Assembly (NCBI GenBank): GCA_900113425.1
Contig: FOZF01000001.1
Span: forward strand, 1,819,283 to 1,883,282
Direction of reading: 5' to 3'
From: Stenotrophomonas maltophilia
GTDB lineage: Bacteria > Pseudomonadota > Gammaproteobacteria > Xanthomonadales > Xanthomonadaceae
Length of the DNA: 64,000 bases
Each line of letters begins with the position of its first letter. Position 1 is the first letter of the stretch. A program made the position numbers and the translations under genes. This document shows, piece after piece, positions 50,942 to 60,273 of this stretch. The notes beneath the pieces were generated by a model that saw only the letters and a list, made by a program, of their open reading frames with translations, ran no database searches and was not told the DNA's origin.

Positions 50942-52261
50942 TCACCCCGCCGGGGTGCCGGCACCGTTCAAGTAATCCAGGCTCACCTGCAACAGTGCAC
51001 GCAGTCCCACGTCCAGCGCCTTCTCATCCAGCAGGAATTTCGGCGAATGATTGGCCGGTGCCGTCGCCGGATCGATGCCCACGCTGGTGGAACCGACGAA
51101 GAAGAACATGCCCGGCACCTCCTTGGCATACAGCGAGAAGTCCTCCGCGCCCATCTGCAGGGGCGGCTCATACACGTTGTCCTTGCCCACCACCGCCTGC
51201 AGGCTCGGCAGCATGCGTGCCGTCAGCGCCGGATCGTTGACCGTGGCCGGGTTGCCTTCTGATTCGTAGATGTCGGTGACCGCTTTTGCCCCGTGCGCGG
51301 CCGCAGTGTGCTCGGCGACGTTGCGCAGATCGGCGAAGATCTGCTGGCGCATGCCCTCGTCGAACGTGCGGATGGTGCCGACCATCTCCACCTCATCCGG
51401 AATGATGTTGTAGCGGATGCCACCGTTGATCGCACCGAAGGTGAGCACCGCCGGCTGCTTGGACAGATTCGCGCGACGGCTGACGATGGTCTGCGCGGTA
51501 CCGACCAGATCGGCCGTGGCAACGATCGGGTCGACACCGTTCCACGGCGCGGAGCCATGCGTCTGGCGACCGATCACCTTGATGCCGAAGCGGTCCGAGG
51601 CTGCCATCAGCGGACCGCCACGCACGGCGATCTGACCGGCCTGCACGCTGGAGAACACATGCAGGCCGAACACGGCTTCCGGCTTGAAGTCGGCGAACAG
51701 GCCCTCCTTCAGCATCAGCGCGGCACCGCCTTCTTCCGGCGGCGGCGCGCCCTCCTCTGCCGGCTGGAAGATCAGCATGACCTGGCCCGGCAGGTCCTTC
51801 TTCATTGCCACCAGCGCCTCGGCCACGCCCAGCAGGGTGGCGGTATGGGCATCATGGCCGCAGGCATGCATCACGCCCACCGTCTGCCCACGGTACTGGT
51901 CGGTCGCCTTCGAGGCGAACGGCAGGCCGGTCTGTTCGGTCACCGGCAGCGCGTCCATGTCGGCGCGCAGGGCGATCTTCGGACCCGGCCTGCCGCCTTC
52001 GATGATCGCCACCACGCCATGATGGGCAATGCCGGTCTTCGGCTTCAGGCCCATTGCGCGCAGGCGCTTGGCGACCTCGGCCGAGGTCCGTACTTCGCGG
52101 TTGGACAGCTCCGGATGCTGGTGGAAATCACGGCGCCACTCCACCACTTTGGCCTGCAGCCGCTGTGCGGCCGCGGTCACCTCGGGGCGCTGCCCGTCCT
52201 GGGCATGGGCAAGGGCCGGCAGGGCCAGGATCAGGGCGGACAGCAGCAACGAACGGCGCAT
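50942..52261 (-). CDS. Exported M20 family amidohydrolase
   Basis: 439 residues. Signal peptide about 1-20 (LLLSALILALPALAHAQ). M20D/hippurate-hydrolase motifs: RRDFHQHPELSNREVRT, ALRADMDALPVTEQTGLPF, VMHACGHDAHTATLLGVA (metal Cys/His), FQPAEEG (catalytic Glu pair), GLHVFSSVQAGQIAVRGGPL, and PLQMGAEDFSLYAKEVPGMF at the end. It hydrolyses N-acyl amino acids or small amides; export to the periplasm separates it from cytosolic ArgE/DapE. Substrate unknown. Divergent from the efflux operon. Confidence 0.93.
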   Translation of the reverse strand: MRRSLLLSALILALPALAHAQDGQRPEVTAAAQRLQAKVVEWRRDFHQHPELSNREVRTSAEVAKRLRAMGLKPKTGIAHHGVVAIIEGGRPGPKIALRADMDALPVTEQTGLPFASKATDQYRGQTVGVMHACGHDAHTATLLGVAEALVAMKKDLPGQVMLIFQPAEEGAPPPEEGGAALMLKEGLFADFKPEAVFGLHVFSSVQAGQIAVRGGPLMAASDRFGIKVIGRQTHGSAPWNGVDPIVATADLVGTAQTIVSRRANLSKQPAVLTFGAINGGIRYNIIPDEVEMVGTIRTFDEGMRQQIFADLRNVAEHTAAAHGAKAVTDIYESEGNPATVNDPALTARMLPSLQAVVGKDNVYEPPLQMGAEDFSLYAKEVPGMFFFVGSTSVGIDPATAPANHSPKFLLDEKALDVGLRALLQVSLDYLNGAGTPAG

Positions 52262-52446
52262 CTCGATACTCCACGGCAGGGTTCTGCACCTGAATGTAGG
52301 GCAACGGTGCCTCTACGGGAACCTCCACGGCCGGCACCGGTCCTAGCGCCCGTCCCATCCGTCATGCAGGAAACGTGATGTGGCACAGGTATGCTTTGCG
52401 CATTGCCCACCGGGCCCCGCCCGTCCAGCCCTCTTGGAGTCCTTGA

Positions 52447-53688
52447 ATGTCACGTGTTTGGAAGATCGTGCTGCTGGTCGTGGCGGTACTGGTGCTGGCC
52501 GTGGTGGGCCTGCGCGTGCTGGGCGGTGGCAAGGACAAGGCCGGCAGGCCCGGCGCCGCCGCCGGCCAAGGTGGCGATGACGCCGATGCCGCACCGGTAC
52601 CGGTGACCGTGGTCGACGCCGTACGCCAGGACGTGCCCGTCTACGCCAGTGCGCTCGGTACGGTCACCGCGATGAATACCGTCACGGTCAGCCCGCAGGT
52701 CGGCGGCCAGCTGATGAGCCTGAACTTCCGCGAAGGCCAGGAAGTGAAGCAGGGCGACGTGCTGGCGGTGATCGACCCGCGTACTGCCCAGGCCAGCTAT
52801 GACCAGGCCGCTGCCGCCAAGCGCCAGAACGAGGCGCTGCTGGCGACCGCGCGCTCCAACTACCAGCGCTCCAATGCTCCGGAGTACCGCCAGTACGTCG
52901 CCAAGACCGATCTGGATACACAACGCAACCAAGTGGCACAGTACGAAAGCGCAGTGGCCGCCAACGAGGCGAGCATGCGCTCGGCGCAGGTGCAGCTGCA
53001 GTACACCAAGGTCACTGCGCCGATCTCGGGTATCGCCGGCATCCGTTCGGTCGATGCGGGCAACGTGGTCAACGCGGGCACCGCCCTGGTCACCCTGACC
53101 CAGATCCATCCGATCCACGTGCTGTTCAACCTGCCCGAGCGCCAGCTCGGCGATGTGCGCCAGGCACAGGCGGCCGGCAGCGTTCCGGTGGCCGCGCTGG
53201 ACCGTGCCGATTCGCACGTGCTGTCCGGCGACGGCAAGCTTGATGTGGTCGACAACCTGATCAGCGCCGACAGCGGCACCTTCAAGGCACGCGCGGTGTT
53301 CGACAATGCGGACAACGGCCTGTGGCCCGGCCAGTTCGTCAATGTGCGCATGCAGCTGCGTACCATCGGCGCCGGCGTGGTCATTCCGACCCAGGCCGTG
53401 CTGCGTGGCCCGGACGGCGAGTACGTCTACGTCGTGCAGGGCGACAACACGGTGAAGATGCAGACCGTGCGCAGCGGCGTGGAAGTGGGCGACAGCCACG
53501 TGCAGATCGCCGAGGGCCTGAAGGGCGGCGAGCGGGTGGTCAGTGAAGGCCAGTTCCGCCTGAAGCCCGGCAGCAAGGTCACGGCCCTGAAGCCCGGCGA
53601 GACCCCGGCTGCACCGACCGAGGCCGAACTCAAGGCCGCCGAGCAGAAGAGTGGCGGCGCAGGCCGCCGCGGTGGTGGCCCGCGCTGA
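52447..53688 (+). CDS. smeI: RND efflux periplasmic adaptor (SmeI / MdtA-like)
   Basis: 413 residues. N-terminal anchor helix IVLLVVAVLVLAVVGLRVL; membrane-fusion core VYASALGTVTAMNTVTVSPQ; lipoyl halves VGGQLMSLNFREGQEVKQGD and APISGIAGIRSVDAGNVV; coiled-coil hairpin about 110-175; beta barrel IHPIHVLFNLPERQLGDV, FVNVRMQLRTIGAGVVIPTQ. It joins the inner-membrane pumps to an outer-membrane channel. Followed by two RND pump genes, the MdtABC layout that in S. maltophilia is SmeIJK; the symbol rests on that layout and is not proven by a database match. Confidence 0.88.
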   Translation: MSRVWKIVLLVVAVLVLAVVGLRVLGGGKDKAGRPGAAAGQGGDDADAAPVPVTVVDAVRQDVPVYASALGTVTAMNTVTVSPQVGGQLMSLNFREGQEVKQGDVLAVIDPRTAQASYDQAAAAKRQNEALLATARSNYQRSNAPEYRQYVAKTDLDTQRNQVAQYESAVAANEASMRSAQVQLQYTKVTAPISGIAGIRSVDAGNVVNAGTALVTLTQIHPIHVLFNLPERQLGDVRQAQAAGSVPVAALDRADSHVLSGDGKLDVVDNLISADSGTFKARAVFDNADNGLWPGQFVNVRMQLRTIGAGVVIPTQAVLRGPDGEYVYVVQGDNTVKMQTVRSGVEVGDSHVQIAEGLKGGERVVSEGQFRLKPGSKVTALKPGETPAAPTEAELKAAEQKSGGAGRRGGGPR

Positions 53689-53762
53689 GCGCAGGCCACC
53701 GATTCCTTTCGCGCCGGCATTGACGCCGGCGCTGCCATTGAAGCGCCAGCAAGGATCAGTCC

Positions 53763-56700
53763 GTGGGCTTTTCGACGATCTTCATCCGCCGCCCGATCGC
53801 CACCTCGCTGCTGATGGCGGGCCTGTTGCTGCTGGGCATTCTCGGTTACCGCAAGCTGCCGGTGTCGGCACTGCCGGAAATCGATGCGCCCAGCCTGGTG
53901 GTCACCACCCAGTACCCGGGCGCCAACGCCACCACGATGGCCTCGCTGGTCACCACCCCGCTGGAGCGGCAGTTCGGCCAGATCTCCGGCCTGGACCTGA
54001 TGACCTCCGATTCGTCGGCCGGCCTGTCGACGATCATCCTGCAGTTCTCGATGGACCGCGACATCGATATCGCCGCGCAGGACGTGCAGGCGGCAATCCG
54101 CCAGGCCACCCTGCCCTCGTCGCTGCCCTACCAGCCGGTCTACAACCGGGTGAATCCCGCCGATGCGGCCATCGTCACCCTGAAGCTCACCTCGGACACG
54201 CGCCCGCTGCGCGAGGTCAACAACTACGCCGATTCGATCCTGGCCCAGCGCCTGTCGCAGGTGCAGGGCGTAGGCCTGGTGTCGATCGCCGGCAATGTCC
54301 GCCCGGCGGTACGCATCCAGGTCAATCCGGCACAGCTGTCGAACATGGGCCTGACCCTGGAAGAACTGCGCAGCGCGCTCACCCAGGCCAACGTCAACGC
54401 GCCGAAGGGCTCGCTGAACGGCAAGACGCAGTCCTACAGCATCGGCACCAATGACCAGCTGTCCAGTGCCGCCGAATACCGCGACACCATCATCAGCTAC
54501 AAGAACGGCCGCCCGGTGCGGCTGTCGGACGTGGCCGCGGTGGTGGACGGGGTGGAGAACGACCAGCTGGCCGCATGGGCCGACGGCAAGCCGGCGGTAC
54601 TGCTGGAAGTACGCCGCCAGCCGGGCGCCAACATCGTGCAGACCGTCGAGCGCATCCGCGCGATCCTGCCGCAGTTGCAGGGCGTGCTGCCGGCCGACGT
54701 GCATCTGGAGATCTTCAACGACCGTACCGAGACCATCCGCGCCTCGGTGCACGAAGTGCAGTTCACCCTGGTACTGACCATCGGCCTGGTGGTGGCGGTG
54801 ATCTTCGTGTTCCTGCGCCGCCTGTGGGCCACGATCATTCCTTCGGTGGCGGTGCCGTTGTCGCTGGCCGGCACGTTCGCGGTGATGGCGTTCACCGGCA
54901 TGTCGCTGGACAACCTTTCGCTGATGGCACTGGTGGTGGCCACCGGTTTCGTCGTCGACGATGCCATCGTCATGATCGAGAACATCGTCCGCTACATCGA
55001 GCAGGGCAAGAGCGGCAAGGAGGCGGCCGAGATCGGTGCGCGCCAGATCGGCTTCACCGTGCTGTCGCTGACGGTGTCGCTGGTGGCGGTGTTCCTGCCG
55101 CTGCTGCTGATGCCCGGCGTCACCGGCCGCCTGTTCCATGAGTTCGCCTGGGTGCTGAGCATCGCGGTGGTGCTGTCGATGCTGATCTCGCTGACGCTCA
55201 CGCCGATGATGTGCGCCTACCTGCTCAAGCCCGACGCGCTGCCGGAAGGCGAGGACGCGCACGAACGGGCGCACGCGGCCGGCAAGCAGACGGTGTGGAG
55301 CCGCACCGTGGGCCTGTATGAGCGCAGCCTGGACTGGGTGCTGGACCACCAGCGCCTGACCCTGGCCGTGGCCGGCGGCGCCCTGGTGCTGACCGTTCTG
55401 CTGTACGTGCTGATTCCCAAGGGCCTGCTGCCCGAGCAGGACACCGGCCTGATCACCGGCGTGGTGCAGGCCGACCAGAACATCGCGTTTCCACAGATGG
55501 AGCAGCGCACCAGGCAGGTGGCCGAAGCGCTGCGCAAGGATCCGGATGTGACCGGCGTGTCGGCCTTCATCGGCGCTGGCAGCATGAACCCCACGCTCAA
55601 CCAGGGCCAGCTGTCGATCGTGCTGAAAGAGCGCGGCCAGCGTGACGGGCTGGATCAGATCCTGCCGCGCCTGCAGGATGCCGTCGCCGGGATTCCCGGC
55701 GTGGCGTTGTATCTGAAGCCGGTGCAGGACGTCACCCTCGACACCCGCGTGGCCGCGACCGAGTACCAGTACTCCCTGTCGGACGTGGACCCGGCCACGG
55801 TCGCCACCCAGGCCACGCGCCTGACCGAGGCGCTGCGCCAGCGGCCGGAGCTGGCCGACGTCGACAACAACCTGTCCAACCAGGGCCGTGCCCTGCAGCT
55901 GACGATCGATCGTGACAAGGCCAGCGTGTTGGGTGTGCCGATGCAGACCATCGACGACACGCTCTACGATGCATTCGGCCAGCGCCAGATCTCGACCATC
56001 TTCACCGAGCTCAACCAGTACCGCGTGGTGCTGGAAGTGGCACCGGAGTTCCGCACCAGCACCGCGCTGATGGAGCAGCTGGCGGTGGCCTCCAACGGCG
56101 CTGGCGCGCTGACCGGCACCAACGCCACCAGCTTCGGCCAGGTCACCTCCTCCAACTCCTCCACGGCCACCGGCATCGGCGCGCAGAACACCGGCATCAC
56201 GGTCGGTGCCGGCAACATCATTCCGTTGTCGGCGCTGGCCGAAGGCCAGGTGACCAGCGCGCCGCTGGTAGTCAGCCACCAGCAGCAGCTGCCGGCCGTG
56301 ACCGTCTCGTTCAACGTCGCGCCGGGCTATTCGCTGTCCGAAGCGGTACGCGCGATCCAGGAGACCAAGGACAGCCTGGACATGCCGGCGCACCTGCATG
56401 CCGAGTTCATCGGCAAGGCCGCCGAATTCACCGGCAGCCAGACCGATGTGGTGTGGCTGCTGCTGGCCTCGCTGGTGGTCATCTACATCGTGCTGGGCGT
56501 GCTGTACGAGAGCTACATCCATCCGATCACGATCATCTCGACCCTGCCACCGGCCGGCGTCGGCGCGCTGCTGGCGCTGATGCTGTGCGGCCTGAGCCTG
56601 TCGGTGGACGGCATCGTCGGCATCGTGCTGCTGATCGGCATCGTGAAGAAGAACGGCATCATGATGGTGGACTTCGCCATCGAAGCACGCCGCGCCGGTG

Positions 56701-56996
56701 CCAACGCGCATGAAGCGATCCGCCGCGCCTGCCTGCTGCGCTTCCGCCCGATCATGATGACCACGGCTGCGGCCATGCTCGGCGCGCTGCCACTCGCGCT
56801 GGGTACCGGCATCGGCTCGGAACTGCGCCGTCCGCTGGGCATCGCCATCGTCGGCGGCCTGCTGCTGTCGCAGCTGGTGACGTTGTACACCACGCCAGTG
56901 ATCTACCTGTACATGGAGCGCTTCTCCGAGTGGCTGGCGCGCCGCCGCGAGCAACGCGCACTGCGCGAGGGCACGCTGCAGGAGCCGCAGGCATGA
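53763..56996 (+). CDS. smeJ: RND multidrug efflux pump subunit (SmeJ / MdtB-like)
   Basis: 1077 residues from GTG 53763. HAE1-type RND: FSTIFIRRPIATSLLMAGLL (TM1), LPEIDAPSLVVTTQYPGANA, LTTPLERQ-like VTTPLERQFGQISGLD, TM4 proton relay VVATGFVVDDAIVMIENIVR (two Asp), FHEFAWVLSIAVVLSMLISL, SYIHPITIISTLPPAGVGAL, LLRFRPIMMTTAAAMLGALP. It acts as a heteromeric pump with the next gene product, as MdtBC does. 31 bp separate the two. Confidence 0.92.
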   Translation: MGFSTIFIRRPIATSLLMAGLLLLGILGYRKLPVSALPEIDAPSLVVTTQYPGANATTMASLVTTPLERQFGQISGLDLMTSDSSAGLSTIILQFSMDRDIDIAAQDVQAAIRQATLPSSLPYQPVYNRVNPADAAIVTLKLTSDTRPLREVNNYADSILAQRLSQVQGVGLVSIAGNVRPAVRIQVNPAQLSNMGLTLEELRSALTQANVNAPKGSLNGKTQSYSIGTNDQLSSAAEYRDTIISYKNGRPVRLSDVAAVVDGVENDQLAAWADGKPAVLLEVRRQPGANIVQTVERIRAILPQLQGVLPADVHLEIFNDRTETIRASVHEVQFTLVLTIGLVVAVIFVFLRRLWATIIPSVAVPLSLAGTFAVMAFTGMSLDNLSLMALVVATGFVVDDAIVMIENIVRYIEQGKSGKEAAEIGARQIGFTVLSLTVSLVAVFLPLLLMPGVTGRLFHEFAWVLSIAVVLSMLISLTLTPMMCAYLLKPDALPEGEDAHERAHAAGKQTVWSRTVGLYERSLDWVLDHQRLTLAVAGGALVLTVLLYVLIPKGLLPEQDTGLITGVVQADQNIAFPQMEQRTRQVAEALRKDPDVTGVSAFIGAGSMNPTLNQGQLSIVLKERGQRDGLDQILPRLQDAVAGIPGVALYLKPVQDVTLDTRVAATEYQYSLSDVDPATVATQATRLTEALRQRPELADVDNNLSNQGRALQLTIDRDKASVLGVPMQTIDDTLYDAFGQRQISTIFTELNQYRVVLEVAPEFRTSTALMEQLAVASNGAGALTGTNATSFGQVTSSNSSTATGIGAQNTGITVGAGNIIPLSALAEGQVTSAPLVVSHQQQLPAVTVSFNVAPGYSLSEAVRAIQETKDSLDMPAHLHAEFIGKAAEFTGSQTDVVWLLLASLVVIYIVLGVLYESYIHPITIISTLPPAGVGALLALMLCGLSLSVDGIVGIVLLIGIVKKNGIMMVDFAIEARRAGANAHEAIRRACLLRFRPIMMTTAAAMLGALPLALGTGIGSELRRPLGIAIVGGLLLSQLVTLYTTPVIYLYMERFSEWLARRREQRALREGTLQEPQA

Positions 56997-57027
56997 CCCC
57001 TGCCCCGCTGCTGCGGGGGGCCGCGCG

Positions 57028-60000
57028 ATGAACCTGTCCGGCCCCTTCATCCGCCGCCCGATCGGTACCGCCCTGCTGGCCATCGGCCTGTTCATGGTGG
57101 GCCTGATCTGTTACCTGAGGCTGGGTGTTTCGGCACTGCCGAACATCCAGATTCCGGTGATCTTCGTGCACGCCAGCCAGGCCGGTGCCGACGCGGCGAC
57201 GATGGCCTCCACGGTCACCGCCCCCCTGGAGCGTCATCTGGGCCAGCTGCCGGGCATCGACCGCATGCGCTCGTCGAGCTCGGAAGGCAGCTCGCTGGTG
57301 TTCATGATCTTTCAGAGCGACCGTGACATCGATTCGGCAGCGCTGGACGTGCAGACCGCGATCAATTCCGCGCAGGCCGACCTGCCCTCGGGCATGGGTT
57401 CGCCGATGTACCAGAAGGCGAATCCGAACGACGACCCGGTGATCGCCATCGCACTGACCTCGCAGACGCAGTCGGCCGATGAGCTGTACAACGTGGCCGA
57501 CTCGCTGCTGGCCCAGCGCATCCGCCAGATCAGCGGTGTGGCCTCGGTGGACATCGCCGGCGCGTCGACGCCGGCAGTGCGCGTGGACGTCAACCTGCGG
57601 CTGATGAACGCGCTGGGCCTGACCGCCGACGACCTGCGCAACGCGGTGCGCGCGGCCAATGTGACCTCGCCGACCGGCTTCCTCAGCGATGGCAACTCCA
57701 CCACTGCGATCATCACCAACGATTCGGTGGCCCGCGCTGCGGACTTCGCCAACCTCGTGGTGAAGACCGAAGGCGACGGCCGGGTGATCCGCCTGAAGGA
57801 CATCGCCAACGTCTACGACGGCCAGCAGGACGCCTACCAGGCGGCATGGTTCGACCACAAGCCCGCAGTGGTCATGTACGTGTTCACCCGCGCCGGCGCC
57901 AACATCGTGGAGACCGTCGACCGGGTGAAGGCGCAGATCCCGACGCTGCGTGACTACCTGCAGCCGGGCACCACGATGACCCCTTACTTCGACCGCACGC
58001 CGACGATCCGCTCGTCGCTGCACGAAGTGCAGATCACCCTGCTGATCAGCCTGGCGATGGTGGTGCTGACCATGGCGCTGTTCCTGCGCCGGCTCGCCCC
58101 GACCCTGATCGCGGCCGTGACGGTGCCGCTGTCGCTGGCCGGCGCCGCACTGGTGATGTATGCGCTGGGCTTCACCCTGAACAACCTGAGCCTGCTGGCG
58201 CTGGTGATCGCGATCGGCTTCGTGGTGGACGATGCGATCGTGGTGATCGAGAACATCATGCGCCATCTCGACGAAGGCATGCCGCGCCTGCAGGCAGCGT
58301 TCACCGGCGCACGCGAGATCGGCTTCACCATCGTCTCGATCACCGCCTCGCTGGTTGCGGTGTTCATTCCGCTGCTGTTCGCCAGCGGCATGATGGGCGC
58401 GTTCTTCCGTGAGTTCACCGTCACCCTGGTGGCGGCGATCGTGGTCTCGATGATCGTCTCGCTGACGCTGACCCCGGCGCTGTGCAGCCGCTTCCTCAGT
58501 GCGCACGACCATCGCGCGGCACCCTCGCGCCTGGGCCGCTGGCTGGACGCCGGCCACGAGCGCATGCTGCGCATCTACACCGTGTTCCTTGATTTCTCCC
58601 TGCGCCACGCATTGCTGCTCTCGCTCACGCCGCTGATCCTGATCGGCGTGACCGTCTTCCTGTTCGGCGCGGTGAAGAAGGGTGCCTTCCCGCCACAGGA
58701 CACCGGGCTCATCTGGGGCCGCGCCAACTCCAGCGCAACCGTGTCCTTCGAGGACATGGTCAACCGCCAGCGCCGCATCACCGACATGCTGATGGCCGAC
58801 CCGGCGGTGAAGACCGTCGGCGTGCGCCTGGGCAGTGGCCGCCAGGGTTCCAGCGCGCAGTTCAATGTCGAACTGAAGTCACGCAAGGAAGGCCGCCGCG
58901 AGACCACCGCGCATGCACTGGCGCGACTGAGCGCCAAGGCCGACCGCTATCCCGACCTGCAGCTGCGGCTGCGCGCCATCCAGGATCTGCCCAGCAACGA
59001 TGGCGGCGGCTCCAGCCAGGGCGCGCAGTACCGCATCTCGCTGCAGGGCAACGATCTGGCGGCGCTGCAGGAGTGGTTGCCGAAGTTGCAGGCCGAACTG
59101 AAGAAGAACCCCAAGCTGCGCGATGTCGGCACCGACGTCGACAACGCCGGACTGCGCCAGAACATCGTGATCGACCGCGCCAAGGCCGCGCGGCTGGGCG
59201 TTTCGGTCGGCGCCATCGACGGTGCACTGTACGGTGCATTCGGCCAGCGCCAGATCTCGACGATCTACTCGGACATCAACCAGTACAGCGTCGTGGTCAA
59301 TGCCCTGCCTTCGCAGACGGCGACCCCCACCGCACTGGACGAGGTCCATGTACGCGCACGCAATGGCGAGATGGTGCCGATCACCGCGCTGGCCACCCAG
59401 GTACCGGGACTGGCGCCTTCGCAGATCACGCATGAGAACCAGTACACGACGATGGACCTGAGCTACAACCTCGCCCCCGGCGTAAGCATGGGCGAGGCAA
59501 AGGCGATCATCGATGCGACCGTGGCCGGCATGCGCATGCCGGGCGACATCCGCCTGGCCGACGATGCGGGCTTTGGCTTCAATTCCGATCCCAGCGACAT
59601 GCTGATCCTGGTATTGGCGGCGATCCTGACCGTGTACCTGGTGCTGGGCATGCTGTACGAAAGCCTGATCCACCCGGTAACGATCCTGTCCACGCTGCCG
59701 GCGGCGGGCGTAGGCGCGCTGCTGGCCCTGTTCGGTACCAACACCGAGCTGTCCGTCATCTCGATGATCGCGCTGGTGCTGCTGATCGGCATCGTCAAGA
59801 AGAACGCGATCATGATGATCGACTTCGCGCTGGTGGCGCAGCGCGAGCACGGGCTGACCCCGCGCGAGGCCGCACGCGAGGCCAGCATCGTCCGCTTCCG
59901 GCCGATCATGATGACCACGATGGTGGCCATCCTGGCCGCGGTTCCGCTGGCGATCGGCCTGGGCGAAGGGTCGGAGCTGCGCCGGCCGCTGGGTATCGCG

Positions 60001-60150
60001 ATGATCGGTGGCCTGCTGTTCTCGCAGAGCCTGACCCTGCTCAGCACGCCGGCGCTGTACGTGATCTTCTCCTGCCTGGCCGAGCGTTGGCGGGCGCGGC
60101 GTGCGCGCAGGCGCGAAGCGAAGCTGCTCAGGCGCGCGCAGCGGGCCTAG
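57028..60150 (+). CDS. smeK: RND multidrug efflux pump subunit (SmeK / MdtC-like)
   Basis: 1040 residues. FIRRPIGTALLAIGLFMVGL at TM1, LPNIQIPVIFVHASQAGADA, VTAPLERHLGQLPGIDRMRS, TM4 relay IAIGFVVDDAIVVIENIMRH, FFREFTVTLVAAIVVSMIVS, SLIHPVTILSTLPAAGVGAL, VRFRPIMMTTMVAILAAVPL. Last gene of the three-gene efflux unit. There is no outer-membrane factor gene here, so a shared TolC-type channel must serve it. Confidence 0.92.
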   Translation: MNLSGPFIRRPIGTALLAIGLFMVGLICYLRLGVSALPNIQIPVIFVHASQAGADAATMASTVTAPLERHLGQLPGIDRMRSSSSEGSSLVFMIFQSDRDIDSAALDVQTAINSAQADLPSGMGSPMYQKANPNDDPVIAIALTSQTQSADELYNVADSLLAQRIRQISGVASVDIAGASTPAVRVDVNLRLMNALGLTADDLRNAVRAANVTSPTGFLSDGNSTTAIITNDSVARAADFANLVVKTEGDGRVIRLKDIANVYDGQQDAYQAAWFDHKPAVVMYVFTRAGANIVETVDRVKAQIPTLRDYLQPGTTMTPYFDRTPTIRSSLHEVQITLLISLAMVVLTMALFLRRLAPTLIAAVTVPLSLAGAALVMYALGFTLNNLSLLALVIAIGFVVDDAIVVIENIMRHLDEGMPRLQAAFTGAREIGFTIVSITASLVAVFIPLLFASGMMGAFFREFTVTLVAAIVVSMIVSLTLTPALCSRFLSAHDHRAAPSRLGRWLDAGHERMLRIYTVFLDFSLRHALLLSLTPLILIGVTVFLFGAVKKGAFPPQDTGLIWGRANSSATVSFEDMVNRQRRITDMLMADPAVKTVGVRLGSGRQGSSAQFNVELKSRKEGRRETTAHALARLSAKADRYPDLQLRLRAIQDLPSNDGGGSSQGAQYRISLQGNDLAALQEWLPKLQAELKKNPKLRDVGTDVDNAGLRQNIVIDRAKAARLGVSVGAIDGALYGAFGQRQISTIYSDINQYSVVVNALPSQTATPTALDEVHVRARNGEMVPITALATQVPGLAPSQITHENQYTTMDLSYNLAPGVSMGEAKAIIDATVAGMRMPGDIRLADDAGFGFNSDPSDMLILVLAAILTVYLVLGMLYESLIHPVTILSTLPAAGVGALLALFGTNTELSVISMIALVLLIGIVKKNAIMMIDFALVAQREHGLTPREAAREASIVRFRPIMMTTMVAILAAVPLAIGLGEGSELRRPLGIAMIGGLLFSQSLTLLSTPALYVIFSCLAERWRARRARRREAKLLRRAQRA

Positions 60151-60155
60151 CCTCG

Positions 60156-60178
60156 GTGGCGCCGGGCCATGCCCGGCG
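60156..60178 (+). repeat. SMAG-type element after efflux operon
   Basis: GTGGCGCCGGGCCATGCCCGGCG, a one-base variant of the GTAG head with a full GCCGGGC/GCCCGGC stem. A weaker palindrome GCGTGCGCGGACCACGCGCC follows within 2 bp, as in SMAG dimers. Confidence 0.72.
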
Positions 60179-60273
60179 GCGCGTGCGCGGACCACGCGCC
60201 ACACTTGGTGCGCCGCTACCGGATTTCACGTGCTGCCCGCAATAATGGGCATCGCCCCGCCTCCCGAGTCTGC

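Noticed and set aside
53427..57095. 1222-codon minus-strand frame across the efflux genes
   Set aside because: It mirrors two overlapping well-conserved RND genes; composition (His/Arg/Gln-rich, no domain) is typical of antisense frames in GC-rich DNA.
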